From an uncultured Burkholderiales bacterium (GTDB lineage: Bacteria > Pseudomonadota > Gammaproteobacteria > Burkholderiales > Burkholderiaceae_C), in the NCBI GenBank assembly GCA_903871865.1, contig CAIQIL010000356.1, forward strand, positions 1-16,487: a stretch of 16,487 nt of DNA, given 5' to 3'. This document shows positions 1 to 8,204 of the stretch, piece by piece. The notes under the pieces are model-generated. The model was not told where the DNA came from. It searched no databases and worked only from the letters and a program-made list of their open reading frames with translations. Numbering within the stretch: the stretch's first letter is position 1; every line of letters begins with the position of its first letter. Position numbers and translations under genes: made by a program.

Positions 1-158
1 AGAACCACGGCGCGCACGTCGGGGTTGGACTCTGCCACCTTGAGCAGCTCGATGCCGGCCGCGTCCACCTGGGGCGACAGCGCGTTGCGGGTGGCGGGGC
101 CGTTCAGGCGCATCACGAGGGTGTGGCCCTGGCGCTCGGTTTGGAGTTCAGTGGTCAT
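1..158 (-). CDS. Enoyl-CoA hydratase/isomerase family protein, N-terminal fragment
   Basis: Only the first 52 codons are present; the gene runs off the left edge. The translation begins MTTELQTERQGHTLVMRLNG and continues with a PATRNALSP stretch, then a helix and VAESNPDVRAVV. This matches the crotonase fold start: a beta strand reading LxLNxP, an RNAL segment leading into the first helix, and a DxxVRAVVL strand that in full-length members precedes the oxyanion-hole glycines. The family acts on acyl-CoA thioesters (hydration, isomerisation, dehalogenation), and the fragment is too short to choose among these. The ATG at 156-158 is the first in-frame start; I see no good ribosome-binding site in front of it. 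The gene is divergent from the FimV-like gene across 117 nt. Confidence 0.8.
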   Translation of the reverse strand, partial: MTTELQTERQGHTLVMRLNGPATRNALSPQVDAAGIELLKVAESNPDVRAVV

Positions 159-218
159 GGCAAAGGGGAGGGTGGCTCAACCGCGCAACAGCCGGGTGAA
201 TGCCTGGCTGGCAAAGGC

Positions 219-246
219 TTGGTCGTGAATTGACTCATGCTAGAGT
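219..246 (+). promoter_or_regulatory. Putative sigma70 promoter of the FimV-like gene
   Basis: TTGGTC at 219-224 and TAGAGT at 241-246 are separated by 16 nt. A TG at 238-239 one base before the -10 hexamer makes an extended -10 element. Transcription would start near 253, giving a leader of roughly 23 nt before the ATG at 276. The call rests on motif matching alone. The same TGCTAGA core occurs before the tRNA gene at 9787, which gives it some support. Confidence 0.4.
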
Positions 247-275
247 GAAAAGATCACGCCTGACGACGCACCGAT

Positions 276-2330
276 ATGAATTTTCCTGAGCGGGCAGTGG
301 CCGCGGTTCTCGCAGTTTCCATGCTCGCGTTTGTCCCGGCTGCTTCGTGGGCCTTGGGCCTGGGCAAGCCCTCGACCCGGGCTGTGTTGGGCGAAACCTT
401 GCGCCTGACGGTGCCTGTGCGCCTGGAGCCGGGCGAGCAAGTCGCCAACGATTGCGTCTCGGCCGAAGTCTATTTCGGTGACGACAAGCTGGCGGAGACC
501 GTGGTGTCTGCGCAGGTCTTGCCGGTGTCGGGTTCCGCGGCCGAGTCGACACGTGGTGGCGCTCGGACCTTGCTGGTCCGCACCACGGCCCTGATCAACG
601 AGCCGGTGGTCACGGTGTACCTGAGCGCAGGCTGCCAGGCCCGCATCACGCGCAAGTTCATCGCGCTGGCCGATCCTCCCTCCGACATGACGCCGCTGGC
701 GCCTGGCGCTGCGCCCGAGTTGCCCCAGACCGTGGCCGAAGTCGCCGAACCAGATCGCACGGTGGCGGTCACCTCGCCTGCGTCGCGCAAACCTGCGCAC
801 GCGGCTTCTTCTCGCGCTGTGAGCCGCACCCGTGACGCCCAGCGCCGCCAGGCCAAGGGCCCACAGTCGGGCAAACTGGCCAAAGCCACGTCACAGCCAT
901 CGCCCCAGCGCGCACCTGCAGCACCACCGACATTGGCATCGACATCGCCCGTCAGCCGGCTGCAGGTCGACCCCGTCGAAGCCGATGCGTTGGTGTCGCC
1001 CGAGTTGCGCCCCAGTGCGGGCATGGACGCCGCGCAAGCTGCCAGCGCGCAAGGCGATGGCGCCGAGCTGCAAGCCCGCCGCGATGCCGCCGCCGCGCTG
1101 TGGCGCGCCCTGAACACCACGCCCGAACAACAGCTGCGCGAGCAGCAGCGCCTGCAGGAGCTTGAGAAGCAACTGACGCGGCTGAACGCAGAGGGCACGC
1201 AGACGCGGCAGAGCGTCACCGCATTGCAGGGGCGGATGCGCGAGCTCGAATCGGACCGATCTTCCCTGGGTGCTTACGCGCTGGGCGGCCTGGCCTTGGC
1301 GGCCATGGGCGTGGCCCTGTACTTCTACAGCCAGTTGCGTCGCCAGGAGCGCCAACGCACCGAGTGGTGGCCGCCGCAAAGCGGTGCCGTGCCTTTGTCC
1401 GTGCCCCGCGAAGGTGAGCCTGACACGGCCTCTCCGCCCGAGGCGCAGGACACCACCACGGCCTACGTCCATGCGCCGCCGCTGAAATCCACAGACGCGA
1501 CCCTGAAGGCGCAGCCTGCAGCGCCGGCAGCCCACACAGCGCCGCTGCCCGCGGCCATGCCGCCGTCGGTGCCGTTGTCCGATTGGGGTGTGGCGCCGCC
1601 CTCGTTCGCCCCGCCGCATGAGCAGGAGGCCATCGAGCACCTGCGCGCCGTCTCCGTCGAAGAGCTGATCGACCTGGAGCAGCAGGCCGAGTTCTTCGTG
1701 GTGCTGGGACAGGACGAGGCCGCCATCGGCCTGCTCGAAGCCCATGTGCAGGGCACGGACGGCACCATCCCCTTGCCCTTCCTCAAGTTGCTGGAGCTCT
1801 ACCAGCGCCTGGGGCGCCGTGCCGACTACGAACGCGTGCAAGCGGCTTTCAACGCCCACTTCAACGCGCACGCCCCGACCTGGGAGTCCGACCTGCAACA
1901 GGGCCAGAGCCTGGCAGACTACCCCGGTGTCATCGAGCGGCTGCAGGCCCTGTGGTCGGCGCCCGCCCGTGCCATGGACGTCCTGGAGAAGTCGCTGATC
2001 CGTCCCGGTTCGCAAGCCGAGACCTTCGCCTTGCCAGCCTACCGCGAGCTGCTGTTCCTCTATGCCATCGCCCGTGACCTGGCCGACAAGCCCGACGTGC
2101 AGAGCGATGCGCCCATCACCTCGGTCATACCGTTGACGGCCACACGGCCCTTCATCGCCGACCCGGACGTGCGCCCCACGCTCGATGTGGACCTCTGCCT
2201 GGACGAGCTGGCGCCGGAGCCGCCTGCTGCATCGGCATCGGCATCGGTTTTTGCCTCGAAGGGCTTGCCCGGCAGCGAGGCGGGTGCCGAAGCCAAACCG
2301 CCCGAGCCGGGTTCAGATTACAGGCCCTGA
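276..2330 (+). CDS. FimV/HubP-like inner-membrane protein with coiled coil and C-terminal repeat domain
   Basis: 684 aa. An N-terminal signal peptide has likely cleavage after Ala26 (ASWA-LGLG), and the LGLGKPS motif right after it is typical of FimV-family proteins. The next ~110 residues resemble the FimV N-terminal periplasmic domain (Pro-rich strands, two Cys). A Pro/Ala/Ser-rich linker follows, then a Gln/Glu/Leu-rich coiled coil at about 263-326 and one membrane span at about 331-353 followed by RRQERQR. The cytoplasmic part has another Pro/Ala linker and a helical TPR-like domain at about 448-540 containing SVEELIDLEQQAEFFVVLG, a signature I associate with betaproteobacterial FimV-like proteins. 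FimV proteins organise cell poles, type IV pili and twitching; that role here is inference. At 684 aa it is shorter than the usual main FimV, so it may be a paralogue. No strong Shine-Dalgarno precedes the ATG. Confidence 0.75.
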   Translation: MNFPERAVAAVLAVSMLAFVPAASWALGLGKPSTRAVLGETLRLTVPVRLEPGEQVANDCVSAEVYFGDDKLAETVVSAQVLPVSGSAAESTRGGARTLLVRTTALINEPVVTVYLSAGCQARITRKFIALADPPSDMTPLAPGAAPELPQTVAEVAEPDRTVAVTSPASRKPAHAASSRAVSRTRDAQRRQAKGPQSGKLAKATSQPSPQRAPAAPPTLASTSPVSRLQVDPVEADALVSPELRPSAGMDAAQAASAQGDGAELQARRDAAAALWRALNTTPEQQLREQQRLQELEKQLTRLNAEGTQTRQSVTALQGRMRELESDRSSLGAYALGGLALAAMGVALYFYSQLRRQERQRTEWWPPQSGAVPLSVPREGEPDTASPPEAQDTTTAYVHAPPLKSTDATLKAQPAAPAAHTAPLPAAMPPSVPLSDWGVAPPSFAPPHEQEAIEHLRAVSVEELIDLEQQAEFFVVLGQDEAAIGLLEAHVQGTDGTIPLPFLKLLELYQRLGRRADYERVQAAFNAHFNAHAPTWESDLQQGQSLADYPGVIERLQALWSAPARAMDVLEKSLIRPGSQAETFALPAYRELLFLYAIARDLADKPDVQSDAPITSVIPLTATRPFIADPDVRPTLDVDLCLDELAPEPPAASASASVFASKGLPGSEAGAEAKPPEPGSDYRP

Positions 2331-2378
2331 GGCCCTGGCATCGCCGCGCACCCCAAGCCGCGCACCCACGGGCTGTGG

Positions 2379-3356
2379 TCACAAGCCGTAGTCGCCCGTG
2401 CCGGCGGCCGATTGCCCCGGCGGCGCCTGCATCGCTTGCAGGATGAGCTGGCGCGTGAGGCGGTCCGAGATCAACTCGGCAAACGCCAGGACGAACTGGC
2501 GCAGGTAGGCGCCGCGCTTGAACGCCAGGCGGGCCAGGTTGGGGCCGAACAGATGGCCCACCGGGCGCCACACCAGTTCGCTGCCCGGCTGGCCCATCGT
2601 GGGGTCGTCCTTGACCGCCATCTCGGCCACCAGGCCCACGCCCAATCCCAGACGGGTGTAGGTCTTGATGACGTCGGCGTCGATGGCTTCGAGCACCACG
2701 TTCGGCGTCAGCCCGCGTTGCGCGAAGGCCTGGTCGATGCGCTTGCGCCCGGTGAACGACGGGTGGTAGGAAATCAGCGGCTCGGCCGCCAGCAGCTCCA
2801 GCGTCAGGCGTGGCACCTGCACCAGCGGGTGGCTGGCGGGCATCACCACCACGTGCTGCCATTCGTAGCAGGGCAGGGTGACCAGCTCGGGGAATTCGCT
2901 GAGGGATTCGGTGGCCAGGCCGATGTCGGCGACCTCGTCGAGCACCATGCGCGCCACCTGCTCGGGTGTGCCCTGGTGCAGGCTGACGGCCACCTTGGGG
3001 TACTTCTTGCGCAGCGCGGCCACGGGCTCGGGCAGCACATAGCGGGCTTGCGTGTGCGTGGTGGCGATCGACAGCGTGCCAGCGTCCTGCATGGCGTACT
3101 CGTCACCGATGCGCTTGAGGTTGCCCAGCTCGCGCAGGATCACGTCGATCGACTTGAGCACCTCCAGCCCCGGCTCGGTGATGCGCTTGAGGCGCTTGCC
3201 GTGGCGCACGAAGATGTCCACGCCAAGCTCTTCTTCCAGCTCCATGATGGCCTTGGAGATGCCTGGCTGCGAGGTGTGCAGGGCCTTGGCGGTTTCCGTC
3301 AGGTTGAGGTTGCGGCGCGCGGCCTCGTGCACGAAGCGGAACTGGTGCAGGTTCAT
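2379..3356 (-). CDS. cysB: CysB-family LysR-type regulator of sulfur assimilation
   Basis: 325 aa, close to the usual CysB length. Residues 1-60 are a LysR winged helix-turn-helix (recognition region NLTETAKALHTSQPGISKAI, then ELEEELGVDIFVRHGKRL). The effector domain carries ATTHTQARYVLP, with Thr100, Thr102 and Gln103 at the same numbering as the E. coli CysB inducer pocket that binds N-acetylserine. The later VLEAIDADVIKTYTRLGLGVG segment is also diagnostic for CysB/Cbl over generic LysR proteins. Its expected role is activation of sulfate/cysteine assimilation genes, none of which lie here apart from the adjacent chelatase, which could serve siroheme synthesis. A GAGG-containing site precedes the ATG by about 8 nt. 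It is last in a leftward run, 33 nt after cbiX. Confidence 0.92.
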   Translation of the reverse strand: MNLHQFRFVHEAARRNLNLTETAKALHTSQPGISKAIMELEEELGVDIFVRHGKRLKRITEPGLEVLKSIDVILRELGNLKRIGDEYAMQDAGTLSIATTHTQARYVLPEPVAALRKKYPKVAVSLHQGTPEQVARMVLDEVADIGLATESLSEFPELVTLPCYEWQHVVVMPASHPLVQVPRLTLELLAAEPLISYHPSFTGRKRIDQAFAQRGLTPNVVLEAIDADVIKTYTRLGLGVGLVAEMAVKDDPTMGQPGSELVWRPVGHLFGPNLARLAFKRGAYLRQFVLAFAELISDRLTRQLILQAMQAPPGQSAAGTGDYGL

Positions 3357-3389
3357 GGGGCGGGCCTCAGGGGGCGGTGCGTGTGCGCT

Positions 3390-3776
3390 TCAGGTGCCAG
3401 GCTGGGCCAGCGACCAGGCCGCATCGGCCATGCCCTGGACGAGGATGTCGGTTTCGCCCACGGCGGCGCTCAGGCGCCATTGCACGCCGGGGTGGGCATC
3501 GGCCAGTTCGCCCAGCAGGCGCGGCAGGTCCTTGCGCACATGGCCGCCGGCACCCAGGAACAGCGGCACCACGGCGACCTCGGTGCAGCCCTGGGCGGCC
3601 AGTGCCGCGCCTGCGGCCAGGATGTCGGGCGACATGAATTCCAGAAAGGCCAGGGTCACGGCATGGCCTTGCGCCGTGGCCCGCTCGCTCAGTCGGCGCG
3701 CCACGGCCTCGAAAGGCTGTGCCCAGGCTGGGTCGCGGGCGCCGTGGGCGAAGAGGAGGATGCCGAGTCGGGTCAT
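3390..3776 (-). CDS. cbiX: Small CbiX/SirB-type sirohydrochlorin chelatase
   Basis: 128 aa, the size of single-domain CbiX-short chelatases. The start MTRLGILLFAHGARDPAW contains the class II chelatase HGxRDP motif with metal-binding His11. The second conserved block is VPLFLGAGGHVRKDLP with His79. Glu46 in FLEFMSPD is the third expected active-site residue. Such proteins insert Fe2+ (or Co2+) into sirohydrochlorin; next to cysB, the likely product is siroheme for sulfite reductase, which is inference from context. The protein is probably cytosolic, with no signal peptide. The gene starts 31 nt after the lptG stop and ends 33 nt before cysB. Confidence 0.88.
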   Translation of the reverse strand: MTRLGILLFAHGARDPAWAQPFEAVARRLSERATAQGHAVTLAFLEFMSPDILAAGAALAAQGCTEVAVVPLFLGAGGHVRKDLPRLLGELADAHPGVQWRLSAAVGETDILVQGMADAAWSLAQPGT

Positions 3777-3807
3777 GCGGAAGGCCTGGTCAAAAGCGCA
3801 CTGAAGC

Positions 3808-4992
3808 TCACTGATAGCGCACCAGCCAGGCGAACACGCTCATGGAGAGCAGCAGGTAGAGCAGGCTGGGTGCCGCAGCCGCCAGCCAGGGTTGCCAGTT
3901 CTGCAGCAGGCCCAAGTGGCTGGAGATGTGGTTGATCAGCACGAAGCTGATGCCCAGCATGATGCCACCGAAGATCTTCAGGCTCATGCTGCCGCTGCGC
4001 GCGTGCAGGTAGGCGAAGGGCAGGGCCAGCGCGATCATCACCAGGCAGACCAGCGGGTAGAAGCTCTTTTTCCAGAACTGGATTTCGTAGCGCTGTGCGG
4101 CCTGGGCGTTGGACGCCAGGTGGCGCGTGTAACGCCACAGGGCGAAGGCCGACATGCTCTCGGGCGGCAGCACCGAGGCCGACACCACCAGCGGTGTCAG
4201 GCTGCTCGGCCAGTCCAGGGTGGCCGCCTGGCGCTCGTCGATCACCTTCACCCCGGCCAAGGCGGCATCCTGGGAGAGGTGGTCGTGCGACAACCAGCGC
4301 GTGTCGGTCACGTCCTTGAGGCGCCACACCGAGCCCTCGGCCGGCAACACCGCGCCGGCTTCACCCGGTGCCTGCACCGCATCCACTTTTGCGCTGACCG
4401 CCGACAGGCGGCGTGTGAGTTGCCCGCGGGCGTCGAACTCGAAGATGCGCACCAGGCCGAACTCGCCTTCGCTGAGGGCGCTGCCCACGTTGACGGTGAT
4501 GGTGTGCGTGCCCATGTTCGGCACCTCGCGTTTCTCGCGCAGCCAAGTACCGCCGCGGCCCAGCGTGAGCTGCTGCTGGCTGCTGAAGCGGGCGTGTTGC
4601 TGCGTCAGCATCTGTTCGGCCAAAGGCACGGCCCAGTTGCCGATGCCGGCCACGACGAGGGCCGACATCAAGCCCAGGCCGGCCAGCAGCTGCAGGGCGC
4701 GCCAAGGGCCGAGGCCGCCGGTGCGCAGGATGGTGAACTCCGAGGTCTGCGCCATGCGCGACAGTGCCAGGATGCCGCCGATCAGCAGCGCGATGGGCAT
4801 GAGGTCGTAGATGTGGCGCACCTGCATCAGCGAGCAGGTCCAGAGGGCGTCCAGCACCGTGTAGCTGTTCTTGCCCAGGTCTTGCGATTCTTCGACGAAG
4901 TCAATGAAGAAGGCCAGCGCGGCAAAGGCCAGGGCCACCAGCGTGGCGCTCGATGCCACGCTGCGGTAGATGAGGCGGCGGACGGTCCTCAT
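3808..4992 (-). CDS. lptG: LPS export ABC transporter permease LptG
   Basis: 394 aa; partner of LptF in the LptB2FG complex that extracts lipopolysaccharide from the inner membrane and pushes it to the periplasmic bridge. The protein has the YjgP/YjgQ permease layout: an N-terminal membrane span (LVALAFAALAFFIDFVEE), two more early spans (LMPIALLIGGILALSR; LLAGLGLMSALVVAGIGNW), a large periplasmic beta-jellyroll domain, and three C-terminal spans (SFYPLVCLVMIALALPFAY; IFGGIMLGISFVLINHISSH; a final one). The open frame extends upstream to 5277, but I start at 4992. There the ATG overlaps the lptF stop as ATGA, GGAG lies 6 nt before it, and the protein begins MRTVRRLIYRSV as in homologues. Confidence 0.93.
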   Translation of the reverse strand: MRTVRRLIYRSVASSATLVALAFAALAFFIDFVEESQDLGKNSYTVLDALWTCSLMQVRHIYDLMPIALLIGGILALSRMAQTSEFTILRTGGLGPWRALQLLAGLGLMSALVVAGIGNWAVPLAEQMLTQQHARFSSQQQLTLGRGGTWLREKREVPNMGTHTITVNVGSALSEGEFGLVRIFEFDARGQLTRRLSAVSAKVDAVQAPGEAGAVLPAEGSVWRLKDVTDTRWLSHDHLSQDAALAGVKVIDERQAATLDWPSSLTPLVVSASVLPPESMSAFALWRYTRHLASNAQAAQRYEIQFWKKSFYPLVCLVMIALALPFAYLHARSGSMSLKIFGGIMLGISFVLINHISSHLGLLQNWQPWLAAAAPSLLYLLLSMSVFAWLVRYQ

Positions 4993-6092
4993 GCGGACTC
5001 CTTGCGGTGGGGGCGGCGCACGGACTGGCCCGGCCACCGCGCACCATCGCGCCACCACACCACCAGCAAAGCGGCGAAGGTCAGTGTGCCGTGCACGGCC
5101 AGCAGGGCGCCATCCCAGGGCAGCTTGCCGCGGCTCACCCAAGTCTGGCTCAGGCTCAGCAGATTGAAGTACACGACGAACACCAGCAGGGCATACACCA
5201 GGTTCCAGCTGCTGTGGCGCCGTGCGTTGCCGGCGGCCAGGCTCAGGCCGGCCAGCACCATGTTGAAGGCGGCCCACACCAGGCCGAAGCGCCAGACCAG
5301 CTCGCCGCGCGCTTCGTTGGAGCGCAAGGCCAGCAGGGCCAGGGTGGGCAGGGAGCGCATGTCCGGCGCGACATCGCTGGGGTCGATGGCCTCGCCCATG
5401 CGCACCTTCGCCGTTTCAAAGCGCGACAAAGCCTTCTCACCGGTGTCCAGGTCGGTCTGGGTGCGCTCGCCATGGCTCAGCACCAGGAAGCGCTGGCCGT
5501 CGATCACCTGCACCTGGCCCTGGTTGGCCGTCACCACGGCTTCCTGGCCATCGGCGGTGGTCACCATGAACACGTTGCGGCCGGACTGCAGCCCGTCGCT
5601 GTGGCTGTCGATGAAAAACACGCGCTTGCCATCGGCCGACACCTGGAACTGCCCTGGGGCCACGCGCGCCATGTCGGAGCGCTGCTCGTAGCGGTACTTC
5701 AGCACCTGCGTCTGGTTCTGCGCCCAGGGGCGGGCCATCAGCGCGGCGCCCGCCACCATCAGCAGCACGGGCCAGGCCATGCCCAGCAGCGGACGGATGA
5801 AGCTGGCCTGGCGGGCGCCACTGGCTTGCCACACCACCATCTCGCTGTCACGCCAGATGCGGCTGAGCACGGACACCACCGACACGAACAGGGCGAGCGC
5901 CAGCAGCACCGGCAACTGGCCGATGACCGTGTAGCTCAGCACCAGGCCGACGTCGGTGGGGGCCAGCGCACCTTTGGTGGCCTGGCTGAGGATGCGGATG
6001 AGCACCATGGTCAGCAGCACGGTCAGCAACACCACGAGGGTGCCGCTGAAGCTGCGCCAGAGTTCTTTGCGGACGGAGGAATCGAATAACAT
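4989..6092 (-). CDS. lptF: LPS export ABC transporter permease LptF
   Basis: 367 aa, the normal LptF length. The start MLFDSSVRKELWRSFSGTLVV is the conserved N-terminal amphipathic helix leading into the first span. Two more spans follow (VIGQLPVLLALALFVSVVSVLSRIWRDSEMVVW; PLLGMAWPVLLMVAGAALM), then a periplasmic domain (about 120-255) and three C-terminal spans. With LptG it forms the membrane channel of the LPS-extracting ABC transporter; the ATPase LptB is not in this window. The 4-nt overlap with lptG implies translational coupling and 1:1 subunit synthesis. It is divergent from pepA with only 26 nt between start codons, so the promoters of each gene must lie inside the other's 5' coding region or overlap. 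Confidence 0.94.
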   Translation of the reverse strand: MLFDSSVRKELWRSFSGTLVVLLTVLLTMVLIRILSQATKGALAPTDVGLVLSYTVIGQLPVLLALALFVSVVSVLSRIWRDSEMVVWQASGARQASFIRPLLGMAWPVLLMVAGAALMARPWAQNQTQVLKYRYEQRSDMARVAPGQFQVSADGKRVFFIDSHSDGLQSGRNVFMVTTADGQEAVVTANQGQVQVIDGQRFLVLSHGERTQTDLDTGEKALSRFETAKVRMGEAIDPSDVAPDMRSLPTLALLALRSNEARGELVWRFGLVWAAFNMVLAGLSLAAGNARRHSSWNLVYALLVFVVYFNLLSLSQTWVSRGKLPWDGALLAVHGTLTFAALLVVWWRDGARWPGQSVRRPHRKESA

Positions 6093-6118
6093 CGCTTGGG
6101 TCGATCAACCCGCGCATT

Positions 6119-7741
6119 ATGGACTTGCACCGCATGGACTACCGTTCCGCCATCGCCCAAGGGCCCGCCCTGTCCCAGGTCAACGCCGACGCCCTCGTGC
6201 TGGTGCTGGCCCCCGAGCACAGCGCCGTTGCCAACCCCGAGCTGGACCGCCTGGTCAAGGAGGCGCTGGACAGCGGCGACCTCGCCCTCAAGGCCGGCCG
6301 CACCCTGTACCTGCACCGCCCCGCTGGCGTGAAGGCCCCGCGCCTGGTGCTGGTGGCCGCCGCCAACACGCAAACCAAATCCCTCAAGGCCGCGGTGGCC
6401 AAGGGCGTGGCGGCACTGAAGGACAGCGCTGCCGCCCATGTGGCCGTGGCCCTGGCCGATGGCCTCCTGCCCGATGCCGACGCTGCCCAAGCCCTGGCCC
6501 AGGGCGTGGTGACCGCGGTGGCCGACACCACCTACGTTTTCCGCGACACCAAGCCCAGTGCGCCCAAGCCCGGCGCCCTCAAGAAGATCACGCTGTTGCA
6601 TGCCGCCGATGTGGCTGCGACGGTGAAGGCCGGCCTGGCCCAAGGCGAGGCCGTGGCCGAGGGCGTGACCCTGGCCCGCCACCTGGGCAACCTGCCGGCC
6701 AACCACTGCACGCCGTCTCACCTGGCCGCCGAGGCCCGCCGCATCGGCAAGGCCCACAAGCACATCGGTGTGCAGGTGCTGGAGCGCCCCGCGCTGGAAA
6801 AGCTCGGCATGGGCTCTTTCCTGTCGGTCACCAACGGCTCCGCCGAGCCGCCGAAGTTCATCGTGCTGCGCTACGACGGCGCGGCGGCTTCGCACGCCCC
6901 CGTGGTGCTGGTGGGCAAGGGCATCACCTTCGACACCGGTGGCATCTCCTTGAAGCCCGGTGCGGGCATGGACGAGATGAAGTTCGACATGGGCGGTGCG
7001 GCCAGCGTGCTGGGCACCTTCCAGAGCCTGGCGCTGCTCAAGCCCAAGCTCAACGTGATCGGCCTCATCCCCACCTGCGAGAACATGCCCAGCGGCACGG
7101 CGACCAAGCCGGGTGACGTGGTCAAGAGCATGTCGGGCCAGACCATCGAGGTGCTCAACACCGACGCCGAAGGCCGTCTGATCCTGTGCGATGCCCTGAC
7201 CTACGCCGAGCGCTTCAAGCCCGCGGCCGTGGTTGACATCGCCACGCTGACCGGCGCCTGCGTCATCGCCCTGGGCCACATCCACAGTGGTTTGTTCTCG
7301 GCCGACGACGAGCTGGCCCAGGCCCTGCTGAACGCCGGCCAGTCCAGCCTGGACACGGCCTGGCGCATGCCCCTGGACGAAGAGTACGGCGAGTCCCTCA
7401 AGAGCAATTTTGCCGACCTGGGCAATGTGGGGGGCCGCGAAGGTGGTGCCATCACCGCGGCGGTGTTCCTGAGCAAGTTCACCCAAGCCTACCGCTGGGC
7501 CCACCTCGACATCGCTGGCACGGCCTGGAAGTCGGGCGGCGCCAAGGGTGGCACAGGCCGCCCGGTGGGCCTGCTGACCCAGTTCCTGCTGGACCAGGCC
7601 GCGGCGGGCAAGGGCGCTTTGCAGCGCAAGGCCGAGGGCAAGAAGCCAGCGGCCAAACCTGCCGCCAAGACAGCGGCAAAGAAGGCCGTGGCCCGCAAGG
7701 CCGCAGCCAAGTCGGTCGCCAAGCCTGCGGCTCAGGCTTGA
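6119..7741 (+). CDS. pepA: Leucyl aminopeptidase PepA with Lys/Ala-rich C-terminal tail
   Basis: 540 aa M17-family zinc/manganese aminopeptidase, a cytosolic hexamer that removes N-terminal residues from peptides. All catalytic and metal-binding residues are visible: Lys267 and Asp272 (GKGITFDTGG), Lys279 (SLKP), Asp290 (MKFDMGG), and Asp349, Glu351, Arg353 (NTDAEGR). Each is three less than the E. coli number as I recall it, so the core is intact. E. coli PepA is about 503 aa. Here 39 extra residues from Gln502 are made almost only of Ala, Lys and Pro (PAAKPAAKTAAKKAV...), with 12 basic and one acidic residue. The start is uncertain: ATG 6119 keeps the E. coli alignment, while ATG 6134 (MDYRSAIAQG) is an alternative; neither has a clear ribosome-binding site. 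It heads pepA-holC-8201, divergent from lptF. Confidence 0.95.
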   Translation: MDLHRMDYRSAIAQGPALSQVNADALVLVLAPEHSAVANPELDRLVKEALDSGDLALKAGRTLYLHRPAGVKAPRLVLVAAANTQTKSLKAAVAKGVAALKDSAAAHVAVALADGLLPDADAAQALAQGVVTAVADTTYVFRDTKPSAPKPGALKKITLLHAADVAATVKAGLAQGEAVAEGVTLARHLGNLPANHCTPSHLAAEARRIGKAHKHIGVQVLERPALEKLGMGSFLSVTNGSAEPPKFIVLRYDGAAASHAPVVLVGKGITFDTGGISLKPGAGMDEMKFDMGGAASVLGTFQSLALLKPKLNVIGLIPTCENMPSGTATKPGDVVKSMSGQTIEVLNTDAEGRLILCDALTYAERFKPAAVVDIATLTGACVIALGHIHSGLFSADDELAQALLNAGQSSLDTAWRMPLDEEYGESLKSNFADLGNVGGREGGAITAAVFLSKFTQAYRWAHLDIAGTAWKSGGAKGGTGRPVGLLTQFLLDQAAAGKGALQRKAEGKKPAAKPAAKTAAKKAVARKAAAKSVAKPAAQA

Positions 7742-7757
7742 GCCAAGGTTCGCCACC

Positions 7758-8204
7758 ATGCCCCAGGTCGAGTTCCACCACGGCATCGGCGACAAGCAGG
7801 CCTACGCCTGCCGCCTGTTGCGCAAGGCCAGCCGCGCGGGCGTGCAGTTGGTGGTGACGGGCGACGTTGTGGCGCTGCAGGCGCTGGACCGCCTGCTGTG
7901 GGTGTTCGACGACCAGGAGTTCCTGCCCCATGTGCTCAGCACCGGCGGTGCCAGCCTGCCTGAGCGCCTGCACGCCACGCCGGTCTGGTTGTCCGACGAC
8001 CCAGCCTCGGTGCCGGGGGCGCGCAGCGTGCTGGTCAACCTGGGCCGCGAGGTGCCGCCGGGCGCAGAGCGGTTTGATCGGCTGTTCGACCTCGTCTCCA
8101 GCCAGCCCGACGACCGCCAGGAGGGCCGTGCCCGCTGGAAAGCCTATGCCGCGCGCGGCTGGGACGTGCGCCCGCACGAGGTCAAGGAAGGTGCCGCACC
8201 ATGA
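7758..8204 (+). CDS. holC: DNA polymerase III chi subunit
   Basis: 148 aa, the size of E. coli HolC (147). The sequence shows the HolC fold pattern: an N-terminal strand VEFHHGIGD, helix KQAYACRLLRKASRAG, QLVVTGDVVALQALDRLLWVFDDQEFLPH, and the C-terminal LVNLGREVPPGAERFDRLFDLVS followed by RARWKAYAARGWDVRPHEV. Chi links the clamp loader (via psi) to single-stranded DNA-binding protein. The gene lies 16 nt after pepA, the common pepA-holC arrangement in proteobacteria. Its stop overlaps the next start (ATGA, 8201-8204). I see no frameshift or missing segment. Confidence 0.93.
   Translation: MPQVEFHHGIGDKQAYACRLLRKASRAGVQLVVTGDVVALQALDRLLWVFDDQEFLPHVLSTGGASLPERLHATPVWLSDDPASVPGARSVLVNLGREVPPGAERFDRLFDLVSSQPDDRQEGRARWKAYAARGWDVRPHEVKEGAAP

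Noticed and set aside
2229..2246. Three tandem GCATCG units in the FimV-like gene
   Set aside because: A short in-frame Ser-Ala repeat inside a low-complexity linker; not meaningful as a separate element.
2321..2378. Possible terminator between the FimV-like gene and cysB
   Set aside because: Only short GC stems of four base pairs (GGCC-CTGA-GGCC; CCAC/GTGG) without T-runs; too weak to call.
2412..3935. 507-codon open frame on the plus strand
   Set aside because: Antisense to cysB and cbiX. The product is His/Gln/Gly-rich with no recognisable motif, a shadow frame typical of high-GC DNA.
3892..5691. 599-codon open frame on the plus strand
   Set aside because: Antisense to lptG and lptF, which have clear membrane topology and coupling; the composition is that of a shadow frame.
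6023..7795. 590-codon open frame on the minus strand across pepA
   Set aside because: Antisense to pepA, whose full set of active-site residues is present in the other strand.
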